Below are positions 20,342 to 27,021 of a DNA stretch of 27,021 nt, one piece after another. Source of the DNA: a virus. The notes below the pieces were generated by a model. It ran no database searches. It saw nothing but the letters and a program-made list of their open reading frames with translations, and had not been told where the DNA came from. Position 1 is the stretch's first letter, and the number at the start of each line of letters is the position of its first letter. Position numbers and translations under genes: made by a program. The stretch spans positions 1 to 27,021 of IMG/VR virus record IMGVR_UViG_3300011115_000393; one strand, given 5' to 3'.

Positions 20342-21989
20342 GGACATTGACACTGGAGAAGTATTTGTATGGAAAGCAGCAGACAGCCTCGTGGCGTATT
20401 TAAAGGACGTTACATTGATAATCGCACAGAACGGAATAGGCTTCGATTTCCCGACATTGAATCGGCTCTGGGGTACGAAGATTCGCTTGAACCAAGTGTA
20501 CGATACACTGATAGCCTCAAGACTGCTAGATCCCTCGATAGAGAACGGGCACAGCTTAGACGCATGGGGAACAAGGTTGGGGAAGAATAAGATTGACTAC
20601 GCAAAGGTATGGACATGGCTAATGGAACGACGAGAGGATTACAAGGGTGAGTGCTTCAACATTCCTCACATGGCTCTTCTGGAGTATTATTGCATTAGGG
20701 ACGTTGAGGTCACTTGTGATCTTTATACTCATCTTACTGATGAACTCACTAAGAAAGACTTTTCACAAGAAAGCCTTACTCTTGAGCATAAGGTAGCAGC
20801 TATCATTGAGGAACAAACACGACATGGATTCAAACTCGATCAAGTCTACACCACTTGCTTACTTGCTGACATCAAAGGAAAGATGGCTGGAATCTATGAG
20901 CAGATGCAAGAGAGATGGCCTCCAACGGTCACACCAAGGTTCCACAAGACAAGTGGAAAGCCCATCAAAGACTGCGTTGATACTTTCAATCCGGGAAGTA
21001 GAAAGCAGATTGGAGAGAAGCTGATGGAACTAGGGTGGAAACCTAAGGTGTTTACTGAGAAGGGTCAGGCTATTGTCGATGAGTCTGTACTTGCTAAGGT
21101 TCCTCTACCTGAAGCTCAGTTGATTGCCACTTACCTGATGTTACAAAAACGTGTAGCTCAGATTGAAAGTTGGTTAGAGGCTGTGGGTAAGGACGGTAGA
21201 GTGCATGGTAAGGTTATAACGAACGGAGCTGTAACTGGTAGGATGACACACAGTAGTCCTAACATGGCGCAGATTCCTAATGCTGGGAGTATTTATGGGC
21301 CGGAGTGCAGAGAGTGTTGGACTGTGGAAAGCGGTAACGTATTGGTTGGCTGTGACGCTAGTGGCCTTGAGCTGCGTATGCTTGCACATTATATGAAAGA
21401 TGATAACTATGTTAAGACAGTCACTGAAGGCTCCTCTAAAGATGGGACGGATGTTCACACGCAGAACCAGAAAGCTGCAGGCCTTGAAACGAGGGATCAA
21501 GCTAAGACCTTTATTTACGCATTCCTATACGGTGCAGGGCCAGCTAAGATTGGTTCCATTGTCGGTGGTAATGCTAAAGCGGGACAGAAACTTATCGATG
21601 CCTTTCTTAAAAATACACCCGCCTTACAACGTCTTAGAAATACGGTTAGTAGATATGCGGGTAAGGGCTTTGTACCGGGGCTTGATGGTCGTAAGATATG
21701 GGTGCGCTCCGAACACGCAGCTCTCAATTCGCTCCTTCAAGGGGCTGGGGCGATTGTGATGAAAAAGGCTTTGGTATTGTTTCACGACAAGACTAAGGCT
21801 AACAAGTGGCCTGTGAAGCTGGTAGCTAATGTCCATGATGAATTTCAGCTTGAAGTTCCTAAGATGTATGCTACAATAGTAGGTGAGGCTGCAAAGCAAA
21901 GTATCGTTGAAGCTGGTGAGCATTTCAAGCTTCGTTGTCCACTAGACGGAGAATATAAAATTGGTGCAAACTGGCGTGAAACACATTGA
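20256..21989 (+). CDS. family A (T7-type) DNA polymerase with 3'-5' exonuclease
   Basis: A 577-aa replicative polymerase. The exonuclease has Asp13 and Glu15 in VLDIETT (Exo I), AQNGIGFDFPTLN (Exo II) and YCIRDVEVTCDLY (Exo III). Polymerase motif A is CDASGLELRMLAHY with Asp367; motif B is RDQAKTFIYAFLYGAG with Lys417 and Tyr421; motif C is NVHDEFQLEV (His527-Asp528-Glu529). Tyr421 matches T7 Tyr526. It is about 127 residues shorter than T7 gp5; the region where T7 carries its thioredoxin-binding loop is nearly absent (…RFHKTSGKPIKD runs into FNPGSRKQIGEKL), so a host thioredoxin clamp is unlikely. The only suitable ATG is inside the preceding small gene, without a strong ribosome site. Confidence 0.93.
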   Translation: MKSTNSEKRIVLDIETTLDHNTIWMVVTKDIDTGEVFVWKAADSLVAYLKDVTLIIAQNGIGFDFPTLNRLWGTKIRLNQVYDTLIASRLLDPSIENGHSLDAWGTRLGKNKIDYAKVWTWLMERREDYKGECFNIPHMALLEYYCIRDVEVTCDLYTHLTDELTKKDFSQESLTLEHKVAAIIEEQTRHGFKLDQVYTTCLLADIKGKMAGIYEQMQERWPPTVTPRFHKTSGKPIKDCVDTFNPGSRKQIGEKLMELGWKPKVFTEKGQAIVDESVLAKVPLPEAQLIATYLMLQKRVAQIESWLEAVGKDGRVHGKVITNGAVTGRMTHSSPNMAQIPNAGSIYGPECRECWTVESGNVLVGCDASGLELRMLAHYMKDDNYVKTVTEGSSKDGTDVHTQNQKAAGLETRDQAKTFIYAFLYGAGPAKIGSIVGGNAKAGQKLIDAFLKNTPALQRLRNTVSRYAGKGFVPGLDGRKIWVRSEHAALNSLLQGAGAIVMKKALVLFHDKTKANKWPVKLVANVHDEFQLEVPKMYATIVGEAAKQSIVEAGEHFKLRCPLDGEYKIGANWRETH

Positions 21990-22152
21990 TAAGAATCAAA
22001 TACTATTTAGCGTTGAAGGTGAAACTTTCAAGGTTAAGATAGGAGAGAATCTAGATCTTGAAGAGGTATACACTGTGCTATTATCAGCACTTGTGTACTT
22101 AGAAGATCTGGCATCGGGTAATACAGCTCACCCGTCACAAGAGCTGCACTAA
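21961..22152 (+). CDS. hypothetical protein, ~63 aa, non-ATG start
   Basis: No ATG is available near the beginning of this frame. TTG at 21961 has GGAG 9 bases upstream; GTG at 21964 or 21976 are alternatives. The frame overlaps the last 29 bases of the polymerase gene. The protein …IDKNQILFSVEGETFKVKIG… has a beta-rich first half and a helical second half (LEEVYTVLLSALVYLEDLA). No family recognised. Its length, acidic helix and fit in the operon suggest a real gene, but the start is uncertain. Confidence 0.5.
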   Translation: MVQTGVKHIDKNQILFSVEGETFKVKIGENLDLEEVYTVLLSALVYLEDLASGNTAHPSQELH

Positions 22153-22165
22153 AGAGAGGAACGTA

Positions 22166-22339
22166 ATGGTATTCGATGTTGAAGCAAATGAAGCTGCCTT
22201 CATTGTTCGAGTGATTGGACAACTACCTACTGAGTCAGGTGCATTCCCGCTGCATCAGAAACTGGTAGCTCAATTTCAAGAGCAAGAGAAGCAACAATCA
22301 GCAACTGAACCCGTAGTAACTGATGTTACTGCTAAATAA
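22166..22339 (+). CDS. small conserved phage protein, 57 aa
   Basis: Encodes MVFDVEANEAAFIVRVIGQL and then PTESGAFPLHQKLVAQFQEQ…, ending in a Thr/Val-rich tail. The pattern FDVE.NEAAFI.RV.G.LPT.SGA.PL..KL is one I recognise from small proteins in phage early regions, often just before the ssDNA-binding protein; function unknown. AGAGAGGA lies 4-8 bases before the ATG, a strong ribosome site. It is probably a helical dimer. Confidence 0.65.
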   Translation: MVFDVEANEAAFIVRVIGQLPTESGAFPLHQKLVAQFQEQEKQQSATEPVVTDVTAK

Positions 22340-22380
22340 CTTAAACCTTAAATAGCTGCATAGCAGCGGAGGAAAATGAA

Positions 22381-22815
22381 ATGAGTATTGATACACTGAA
22401 ACCCGTTAAAGTCGCTGGTGAAATCTTCTGGAGCAACTGGATGAACACCTTTAACACCAAGTTTAACGAAGACAACAAGAAGTACGAATGTACTATTGGT
22501 AACTTGAGCGATGCAGCCTGTGAGAAGCTTAAAGAGCTGGGCATCAACATCAAGAACAAAGAGAGCATGGGTAACTTCATTGTTGCTAAATCTACTTACC
22601 TGTTCACACCTGTAGATGAGGAAGGCAATCCTGTAGACATTGCCAAGATGGGTAATGGTACTAAGTGCCACGCAGTTATCTCTTCATACCGTCACAAGAT
22701 GTCAGCTAAGTTTGGTGCTGCACCATCAATTAAGAAGTTGATTGTGACTGAACTGAAGATATATAGTCCTGAAGGTTCTGCTGAGGAAGAAGAGACAGCG
22801 GATGATGTCCTCTAA
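22381..22815 (+). CDS. single-stranded DNA-binding protein (T7 gp2.5-like)
   Basis: A 144-aa OB-fold-type protein. It has strands with aromatic and basic residues (GEIFWSNWMNTFNTKFNED, STYLFTPVDEEGNPV, HAVISSYRHKMSAKFGAAPS) and a very acidic C-terminus (SAEEEETADDVL), the hallmark by which gp2.5-like proteins contact polymerase and helicase. It lacks the terminal Phe of T7 gp2.5, ending in Leu. GGAGGAAAATGA lies ahead of the start. It coats the lagging-strand template and protects recombination intermediates. Located between the polymerase and exonuclease genes, as in other T7-type modules. Confidence 0.82.
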   Translation: MSIDTLKPVKVAGEIFWSNWMNTFNTKFNEDNKKYECTIGNLSDAACEKLKELGINIKNKESMGNFIVAKSTYLFTPVDEEGNPVDIAKMGNGTKCHAVISSYRHKMSAKFGAAPSIKKLIVTELKIYSPEGSAEEEETADDVL

Positions 22816-23524
22816 CAGGCCAACTGAGGCTATTGTGGATGCTGACTTTTTAGTTTATAAAGTTGGCTTCTCCAATGAGGAGGAAGAGGAACGGTGGGCA
22901 CTAAATCGACTCACAGAGTGGTTTACCGACATAATCTATATGCGCTTGAAGTGTGATGACTACAGAGCATGGATTACAGGTAAAACTAACTTTAGATTCG
23001 AGGTAGCTACCACTGTTCCTTACAAGGGTAATCGCAAAGATGCTCCAAAGCCTAGACACTATGAGGCTCTTCGCAAACATCTGATGAAGCTTGGTGCTAA
23101 GATGTCTGAGAACGAGGAAGCTGACGACTCTGTAGGCATAGCGTCCACTGAAGGTAACTATTGGATCGTTCACGTTGACAAGGATCTAGATCAGTTACCG
23201 GGGTGGCACTATAATCCTGTAAAGGATGAGGAGTATTATGTTACTGAGTTTGAAGGCTTGTATAGTTTCTACAAACAGATACTGACAGGTGACAGAGTTG
23301 ATAACATTGAAGGTATACGAGGTATTGGCCCTGTAAAGGCTGATAAGATCTTGAAAGACTGTACAACCGAAGAGGAATTATATGCAGCTTGTATCAAAGC
23401 TTATGACGGCAATACTGACAGGGTACTGGAGAACGGTAAGCTCCTATGGCTAAGAAGAGAAATAAACCAGATGTGGCAACCACCTTTGAACTTGCAGGAT
23501 CAAAGTGGTTCGTTAACTACGTAA
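22802..23524 (+). CDS. T7 gp6-like 5'-3' exonuclease (FEN family)
   Basis: A 240-aa enzyme. N-terminal Asp13/Asp15 (AIVDADFLVYKVGF), the central acidic cluster near ENEEADDSVGIAS and the segment IVHVDKDLDQLPG supply metal ligands of the PIN/FEN active site. A helix-three-turn-helix DNA-binding motif follows (DRVDNIEGIRGIGPVKADKI). It removes RNA primers and degrades host DNA for reuse. It starts 14 bases inside the end of the SSB gene with GAGGAAGAAGAG upstream; a second ATG directly follows the first. The family usually ends soon after a LLWLRREINQMW-like segment, so the last dozen residues past it, lying over the next gene, may be extra. Confidence 0.85.
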   Translation: MMSSNRPTEAIVDADFLVYKVGFSNEEEEERWALNRLTEWFTDIIYMRLKCDDYRAWITGKTNFRFEVATTVPYKGNRKDAPKPRHYEALRKHLMKLGAKMSENEEADDSVGIASTEGNYWIVHVDKDLDQLPGWHYNPVKDEEYYVTEFEGLYSFYKQILTGDRVDNIEGIRGIGPVKADKILKDCTTEEELYAACIKAYDGNTDRVLENGKLLWLRREINQMWQPPLNLQDQSGSLTT

Positions 23525-23748
23525 TGCACATGGATGATATGGGTAAGTGTGACCCTGAGAAGCAACTCATTACCATCCGTATGGACATGAATAAGCAGTC
23601 TACTGAGCAAACCTTCTACCATGAGTTAGTTCATGCTATTCTGTTTACAATGGGTAAGCTAAACCACGAAGAAGAGTTTGTAGATACCTTTGGAGCTTTC
23701 TTGCACCAGTATCAGATTACCAAGGCATCACATGAAACCGAAGCGTAA
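23446..23748 (+). CDS. small HExxH metallopeptidase-like protein
   Basis: A 100-aa protein with HELVH at residues 59-63 (FYHELVHAILF), the zinc and catalytic motif of gluzincin peptidases of the IrrE/ImmA-like or SprT-like kind, and a following glutamate-rich helix (HEEEFVDTFGAFL) that could give the third ligand. Two beta strands precede it (KWFVNYVMHMDD, KQLITIRMDM). It overlaps the exonuclease gene by 79 bases in another frame; the ATG is preceded by GGAGAACGGTAAGCT. Likely target is unknown: a host repressor-like protein or a phage protein. Short phage proteins of this type sit next to replication genes in several phages. Confidence 0.7.
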   Translation: MAKKRNKPDVATTFELAGSKWFVNYVMHMDDMGKCDPEKQLITIRMDMNKQSTEQTFYHELVHAILFTMGKLNHEEEFVDTFGAFLHQYQITKASHETEA

Positions 23749-24160
23749 GAAGCCACTGACAGTTAGACAAGTAGCTTTGAAGCATGGGTTTAGGTCAGGC
23801 TTAGAAGACAAGATAGCTGAGAGATTGAAAGCCTTAGAGGTTCCATTTGAGTATGAGAAGTTAATAATTGCATATACGCAGCCTGAGAAGAAACGTACAT
23901 ACACTCCTGACTTCTTACTACTTAGTAATGGCATTATCATTGAGAGCAAGGGCAGGTTCATGACTGCTGATAGACAGAAACACTTGATGGTTAAGGAACA
24001 ACACCCTGAACTTGATATTAGATTTGTCTTTAGTAACTCTAAATCTAAACTCTCAAAGGTAAGCCAAACTACATACGGAGATTGGTGCAACAAGCATGGA
24101 TTCCAGTATGCCGATAAAGATATTCCAATGTCATGGTTAAATGAAAGAAAGGGTAAATAA
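23732..24160 (+). CDS. T7 gp3-like endonuclease I (Holliday junction resolvase)
   Basis: A 142-aa protein, near the 149 aa of T7 gp3. The active-site set Glu25 (FRSGLEDKIAERL), Asp60 (YTPDFLL), Glu71 and Lys73 (IIIESKGR) is complete. The C-terminus (TYGDWCNKHGFQYADKD and MSWL) matches the family. It resolves branched DNA during packaging and breaks host DNA together with the gp6-like exonuclease. I chose the ATG at 23732 with AAGG 6 bases ahead; it overlaps the peptidase gene by 17 bases. The longer frame from 23690 has no support. Confidence 0.9.
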   Translation: MKPKRKKPLTVRQVALKHGFRSGLEDKIAERLKALEVPFEYEKLIIAYTQPEKKRTYTPDFLLLSNGIIIESKGRFMTADRQKHLMVKEQHPELDIRFVFSNSKSKLSKVSQTTYGDWCNKHGFQYADKDIPMSWLNERKGK

Positions 24161-24162
24161 TT

Positions 24163-24426
24163 ATGTTAACTAATCTTATTGAAGCTTTAGAAAAGTCTAA
24201 AGAACTTCGCAGTGTATGGGAAGATTTCACAGATGTTATTATTGTTGAAAAACTTAAAGAAACCTACTTGAATACTATCAATGGTGGTTGGAGTAGCCAT
24301 CCTGAAGACATTGCTGAGAACAAGAAAGTCAATGCAGCCATTGGTATTGTCTTAGGCTACTTTATGTACACTGGTGATGCTCAGGAGTTCTTGAAGGAGG
24401 CTGAAAATGAACGTGAATCTGATTAA
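24163..24426 (+). CDS. hypothetical protein, 87 aa
   Basis: Starts MLTNLIEALEKSKELRSVWE with AAAGGG about 9 bases before the ATG. It is a mostly helical, acidic protein (…VEKLKETYLNTINGGWSSHPED…, AAIGIVLGYFMYTGD). The N-terminal helix could pair with a partner. No family recognised. It lies 2 bases after the endonuclease gene and overlaps the next gene by 20 bases. Confidence 0.55.
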   Translation: MLTNLIEALEKSKELRSVWEDFTDVIIVEKLKETYLNTINGGWSSHPEDIAENKKVNAAIGIVLGYFMYTGDAQEFLKEAENERESD

Positions 24427-24604
24427 AGAGCATGAGAATGGTGATGCTACATACCGGTTTGACTTGACTCCTGAGGAAGCTCAAGCACTTTTAAGCTTTG
24501 GTATCCTAGAGGCCATCAAAGCTGGCTTACGTGAAGGTGAGAGACTAACAATCAGAGGAGAGGACATCAATGAAGATTCTAGTAATCCCGGATTGTCAGA
24601 TTAA
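24407..24604 (+). CDS. hypothetical protein, 65 aa
   Basis: Starts MNVNLIKEHENGDATYRFDL with a full AAGGAGG ribosome site about 7 bases before the ATG, one of the best in the window. The first 20 residues form a strand pair and the rest a helix (TPEEAQALLSFGILEAIKAG). The ENGDATY.FDLT.EE...LL..GI pattern is one I recognise from phage hypothetical proteins. It overlaps the phosphoesterase gene by 35 bases. Function unknown. Confidence 0.65.
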   Translation: MNVNLIKEHENGDATYRFDLTPEEAQALLSFGILEAIKAGLREGERLTIRGEDINEDSSNPGLSD

Positions 24605-25334
24605 AGAGGGTGTACCTTTAGAGCACCTGACATGGGCTGGTAAAGCTATTGTCGATTACAAACCTGATGTGGTGGTTAACATAGGTGACTTTGCAGATAT
24701 GCCAAGCCTTAGTAGCCATGACATCAAGGGGAGTAAGTACTTTGAAGGTCTACGCTACAAGAAGGACGTTGAAGCTGCTAAGGAGGCCATGAAGTTGTTA
24801 TTGGCTCCTTTGAAGGAAGCTCAGAAGGCTCAGAAGGAATCTAAGCACAAGGTGTATAAGCCTCGTATGGTGATGACTTTAGGTAATCATGAGAACCGTA
24901 TTGATAGAGCTGTTAACAACAATCCTACCTTAGAAGGTTTAATATCTACAAAGGACTTGGAGTATGAAAAAGATTGGGAAGTACACAGTTTCCTACATCC
25001 TGTATTTATTAACGGGGTGGGCTTTAATCATTACTGGCCTGTGGGGGCTATGGGAAGACCCGCAGGGGCTGCTAGTGCTATCATTAACAAGCTTCATATG
25101 TCTTGTATTGCTGGACACCAACAAGGTAAACAAATTGCATACGGAAAACGTGCTGATGGAAAGCCTATATGTGCTATCATCGTTGGCTCTTATTATCTAC
25201 ATGATGAGAGTTACATGGATCAACTTAGTAACCGTCATTGGAGGGGCTTACTGATGATGAATGAAGTACATGATGGACACTTTGACGAGATGTTCTTAAG
25301 TGTTGAATACCTAGGGAGGAAGTATGGTGACTAA
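24570..25334 (+). CDS. calcineurin-type metallophosphoesterase
   Basis: A 254-aa enzyme with the metal-binding motifs in order: PDCQIKEG (Asp8, with Gln in place of the usual His), NIGDFAD (Asp40), LGNHENR (Asn106, His107) and AGHQQG later. The fold cleaves phosphoester bonds using two metal ions; the substrate cannot be told from sequence and could be nucleotides, RNA ends or a small signal molecule. It is found in other T7-like and marine podovirus modules beside DUF3310 genes. The ATG lies inside the end of the previous gene with GAGGAGAGGA just upstream; it overlaps the next gene by 11 bases. Confidence 0.82.
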   Translation: MKILVIPDCQIKEGVPLEHLTWAGKAIVDYKPDVVVNIGDFADMPSLSSHDIKGSKYFEGLRYKKDVEAAKEAMKLLLAPLKEAQKAQKESKHKVYKPRMVMTLGNHENRIDRAVNNNPTLEGLISTKDLEYEKDWEVHSFLHPVFINGVGFNHYWPVGAMGRPAGAASAIINKLHMSCIAGHQQGKQIAYGKRADGKPICAIIVGSYYLHDESYMDQLSNRHWRGLLMMNEVHDGHFDEMFLSVEYLGRKYGD

Positions 25335-25710
25335 TCGAGAATGTACAACTTGCTTTTATAGTGAACTAGATGGTAAAATACATCCCTGCAATGACTGTGA
25401 AGGTTATGACAAGTGGGTTAACCGTAGTATTTTCATTAGAGAATCAGCTAAACCATTGAGTGAAGCAATCAAGGAGTGGGTAGACTGCAAAGAGGAAGAA
25501 GTGGATGTAGTTAACCAGCCTCCTCACTACACTGAACATCCCTCAGGTATTGAATGTATCCAAGTTACAGAACACATGGGCTTTAACTTAGGTAATGCAA
25601 TCAAGTACATCTGGCGTTGTGACTTGAAGAAGGATGCCATTGAAGACTTGAAGAAAGCTAAGTGGTACATTGACAGAGAGATTGATCGTCGTGTTAAACA
25701 TAACCTTTGA
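25324..25710 (+). CDS. DUF3310 (T7 gp1.7-like) protein with N-terminal zinc knuckle
   Basis: A 128-aa protein. Residues 7-25 form a zinc knuckle (Cys7-x2-Cys10, Cys22-x2-Cys25). Residues about 62-122 are a DUF3310 domain (NQPPHYTEHPSGIECIQVTE, IKYIWRCDLKKDAIEDLKKA, YIDREI). DUF3310 occurs in T7 gp1.7, a nucleotide kinase acting on dGMP and dTMP, so a role in dNTP supply is plausible; the extra Cys4 part is not in T7. AGGGAGGAAGT gives a strong ribosome site. It lies just before the ribonucleotide reductase, in keeping with a nucleotide metabolism block. Confidence 0.8.
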   Translation: MVTNRECTTCFYSELDGKIHPCNDCEGYDKWVNRSIFIRESAKPLSEAIKEWVDCKEEEVDVVNQPPHYTEHPSGIECIQVTEHMGFNLGNAIKYIWRCDLKKDAIEDLKKAKWYIDREIDRRVKHNL

Positions 25711-25849
25711 AGAACTGAAAGAGGCTCTCAAGCGTTTGGATGAGGTCACACTATTGGAACTGTTAGGACTCCAGAGTGATGACCTTGTTGAAAGATTTGA
25801 TGATGTGATTGAGAAGAAACAAGAATATTTAATAAAGGAACTAGACTAA
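25691..25849 (+). CDS. 52-aa acidic helical protein, GTG start
   Basis: Encodes MLNITFEELKEALKRLDEVT followed by LLELLGLQSDDLVERF…; the GTG at 25691 overlaps the preceding gene by 20 bases, with GAGAG about 10 bases ahead. The pattern ITFEELKE.L.RLDEVTLLELL is one I recognise from small phage proteins of unknown function. It is helical and acidic. It ends directly before the ribonucleotide reductase ATG (TAA-ATG). Confidence 0.65.
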   Translation: MLNITFEELKEALKRLDEVTLLELLGLQSDDLVERFDDVIEKKQEYLIKELD

Positions 25850-27021
25850 ATGACAACAACAACTATGACACCATACCAAGAATACATCGGAAAAAGTCGT
25901 TATTCTCGCTACTTGGATGATAAAGGTCGGAGAGAGCACTGGCCTGAGACTGTAGACCGTTACTTTAACTTCATGACCAAGCACTTGCAAGAGAAGCATG
26001 AGTACTCGCTAAGTAACGAATTGCGTAACCAACTGCAGAGTGCTGTAACTAACTTAGAAGTGATGCCATCAATGCGTAGCATCATGACAGCTGGTGATGC
26101 CTTAGAGCGACAGAATGTAGCTGGTTATAACTGCTCATACCTTCCCATTGATGATCCTAAAGCCTTTGACGAGGCCATGTATATTCTGTTATGCGGAACT
26201 GGTGTAGGCTTTAGTGTGGAGCAAAAGTATGTATCTAAGTTACCTGAGATTCCAGTTGATTTGTACAATAGTGGCACTGTCATTAATGTTAAGGACTCCA
26301 AAGAAGGATGGGCTAAAGCCTTACGACAAGTCATTGCCTTGCTATATGCAGGTGAGATTCCAAAGTGGGATGTCTCAGGTGTACGTCCAGCAGGTGCAAG
26401 ACTTAAGACTTTTGGTGGAAGAGCATCAGGGCCAGAACCTCTTGTATCCTTATTCCACTACGTCACTGCTAAATTCAAAGGGGCAACGGGCCGTAAGCTC
26501 ACTTCGCTTGAAGCGCATGACATCCTCTGCAAGGTGGGCGAAGTAGTTGTCGTAGGTGGGGTTCGTAGATCTGCAATGATCTCTCTGTCAGACTTAGGTG
26601 ATGACCGTATGGCTCACGCTAAAGCTGGTAACTGGTGGGATGGTAATGGTCAACGTGCTTTGGCTAACAACAGTGCCATCTACGAAGTGAAGCCTGAGGT
26701 AGGCAAGTTCATGCGTGAGTGGTCAAGCATTTATGAATCACATTCTGGAGAGCGAGGAATCTTTAACCGTTATGCAAGTGAACTTCAAGCAGCTAAGAGT
26801 GGACGTAGGGAATTGGGTAAAGAGTGGGGCACAAACCCTTGCAGTGAGATTATCCTTAGACCTTATCAATTTTGTAATCTGTCTTCTGTTATTGTTCGGA
26901 GCGATGATAGTGTGGATACTCTACGGAATAAAGTGCGCTTGGCTACTATTCTGGGGACTTTTCAATCGACGATGACTCACTTCCCGTACCTGCGTAAGGT
27001 GTGGCAGACAAACACTGAAGA
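25850..27021 (+). CDS. nrdJ: class II ribonucleotide reductase, 3' end cut by window edge
   Basis: The frame is open from the ATG at 25850 to the right edge (390 codons), so the gene is incomplete. It has Cys95 in NVAGYNCSYLPI, CGTGVGFSVE, and NPCSEI with Asn329, Cys331 and Glu333; Cys342 follows in QFCNLSS. The spacing of Cys331 and Cys342 (11 residues) equals that of Cys408 and Cys419 in the adenosylcobalamin-dependent Lactobacillus leichmannii enzyme, with Cys95 standing for Cys119. It would reduce ribonucleotides to 2'-deoxyribonucleotides with vitamin B12, without oxygen or a second subunit. It feeds the polymerase and DUF3310 protein made from the same operon. Confidence 0.85.
   Translation, partial: MTTTTMTPYQEYIGKSRYSRYLDDKGRREHWPETVDRYFNFMTKHLQEKHEYSLSNELRNQLQSAVTNLEVMPSMRSIMTAGDALERQNVAGYNCSYLPIDDPKAFDEAMYILLCGTGVGFSVEQKYVSKLPEIPVDLYNSGTVINVKDSKEGWAKALRQVIALLYAGEIPKWDVSGVRPAGARLKTFGGRASGPEPLVSLFHYVTAKFKGATGRKLTSLEAHDILCKVGEVVVVGGVRRSAMISLSDLGDDRMAHAKAGNWWDGNGQRALANNSAIYEVKPEVGKFMREWSSIYESHSGERGIFNRYASELQAAKSGRRELGKEWGTNPCSEIILRPYQFCNLSSVIVRSDDSVDTLRNKVRLATILGTFQSTMTHFPYLRKVWQTNTE

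Noticed and set aside
1-27021. tRNA genes, CRISPR arrays, insertion sequences, integrase/attachment sites
   Set aside because: Read through on both strands without finding cloverleaf-like runs, regular spaced repeats, transposase or recombinase motifs.

Overview
The window is part of the genome of a lytic-type tailed phage (Caudoviricetes) with a podovirus-like layout, infecting a Gram-negative, probably proteobacterial, host. The support is a T7-type replication set (primase-helicase, family A DNA polymerase, gp2.5-like ssDNA-binding protein, gp6-like exonuclease, gp3-like endonuclease, DUF3310 protein), a complete head module (small and large terminase, portal, scaffold, major capsid protein), a tail adaptor followed by the start of a tail-nozzle-like protein, and host-type sigma70 promoters. 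No integrase, tRNA, rRNA, CRISPR array, insertion sequence, phage RNA polymerase or endolysin is visible. The sequence is open at both ends: it breaks a tail gene on the left and a class II ribonucleotide reductase on the right.

Layout. Bases 1-13051 carry the late module, all on the minus strand, read from terminase (13.05 kb) leftwards: TerS, TerL, three small proteins, portal, two small proteins, scaffold, capsid, virion proteins, tail fibre, a DUF7936-like protein, a holin-like protein, a DUF6496-like protein, tail adaptor, tail nozzle. Two near-identical sigma70 promoters (TTGACA, 17 bp, TACAAT) lie ahead of the terminase block and ahead of the scaffold/capsid block. A strong hairpin terminator sits directly behind the capsid gene.

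Bases 13052-13995 are a divergent control region of about 940 bp. It holds the terminase promoter, a perfect TGTGA-N6-TCACA (CRP-type) palindrome, several inverted repeats and, next to the plus-strand genes, a sigma54-like -24/-12 promoter (GG-N10-GC) preceded by three palindromes spaced exactly 21 bp apart.

Bases 13996-17461 are the first plus-strand operon: many small, mostly unknown genes. It begins with a compositionally odd block (about 14.0-15.9 kb) built around a cysteine-rich Gp88-like protein. Bases 17641-25849 carry replication, recombination and nucleotide-metabolism genes, tightly packed with ATGA/TAATG-type overlaps. They are followed by the class II ribonucleotide reductase (25850 to the right edge), which would supply dNTPs to the polymerase.

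How it works together (inference). A host-controlled switch in the 13-14 kb region starts the small-gene operon. The replication operon, with its own probable promoter at 17458, copies and processes DNA. The leftward sigma70 promoters make packaging and virion proteins, with the terminator behind the capsid gene giving capsid and scaffold an excess over tail proteins.
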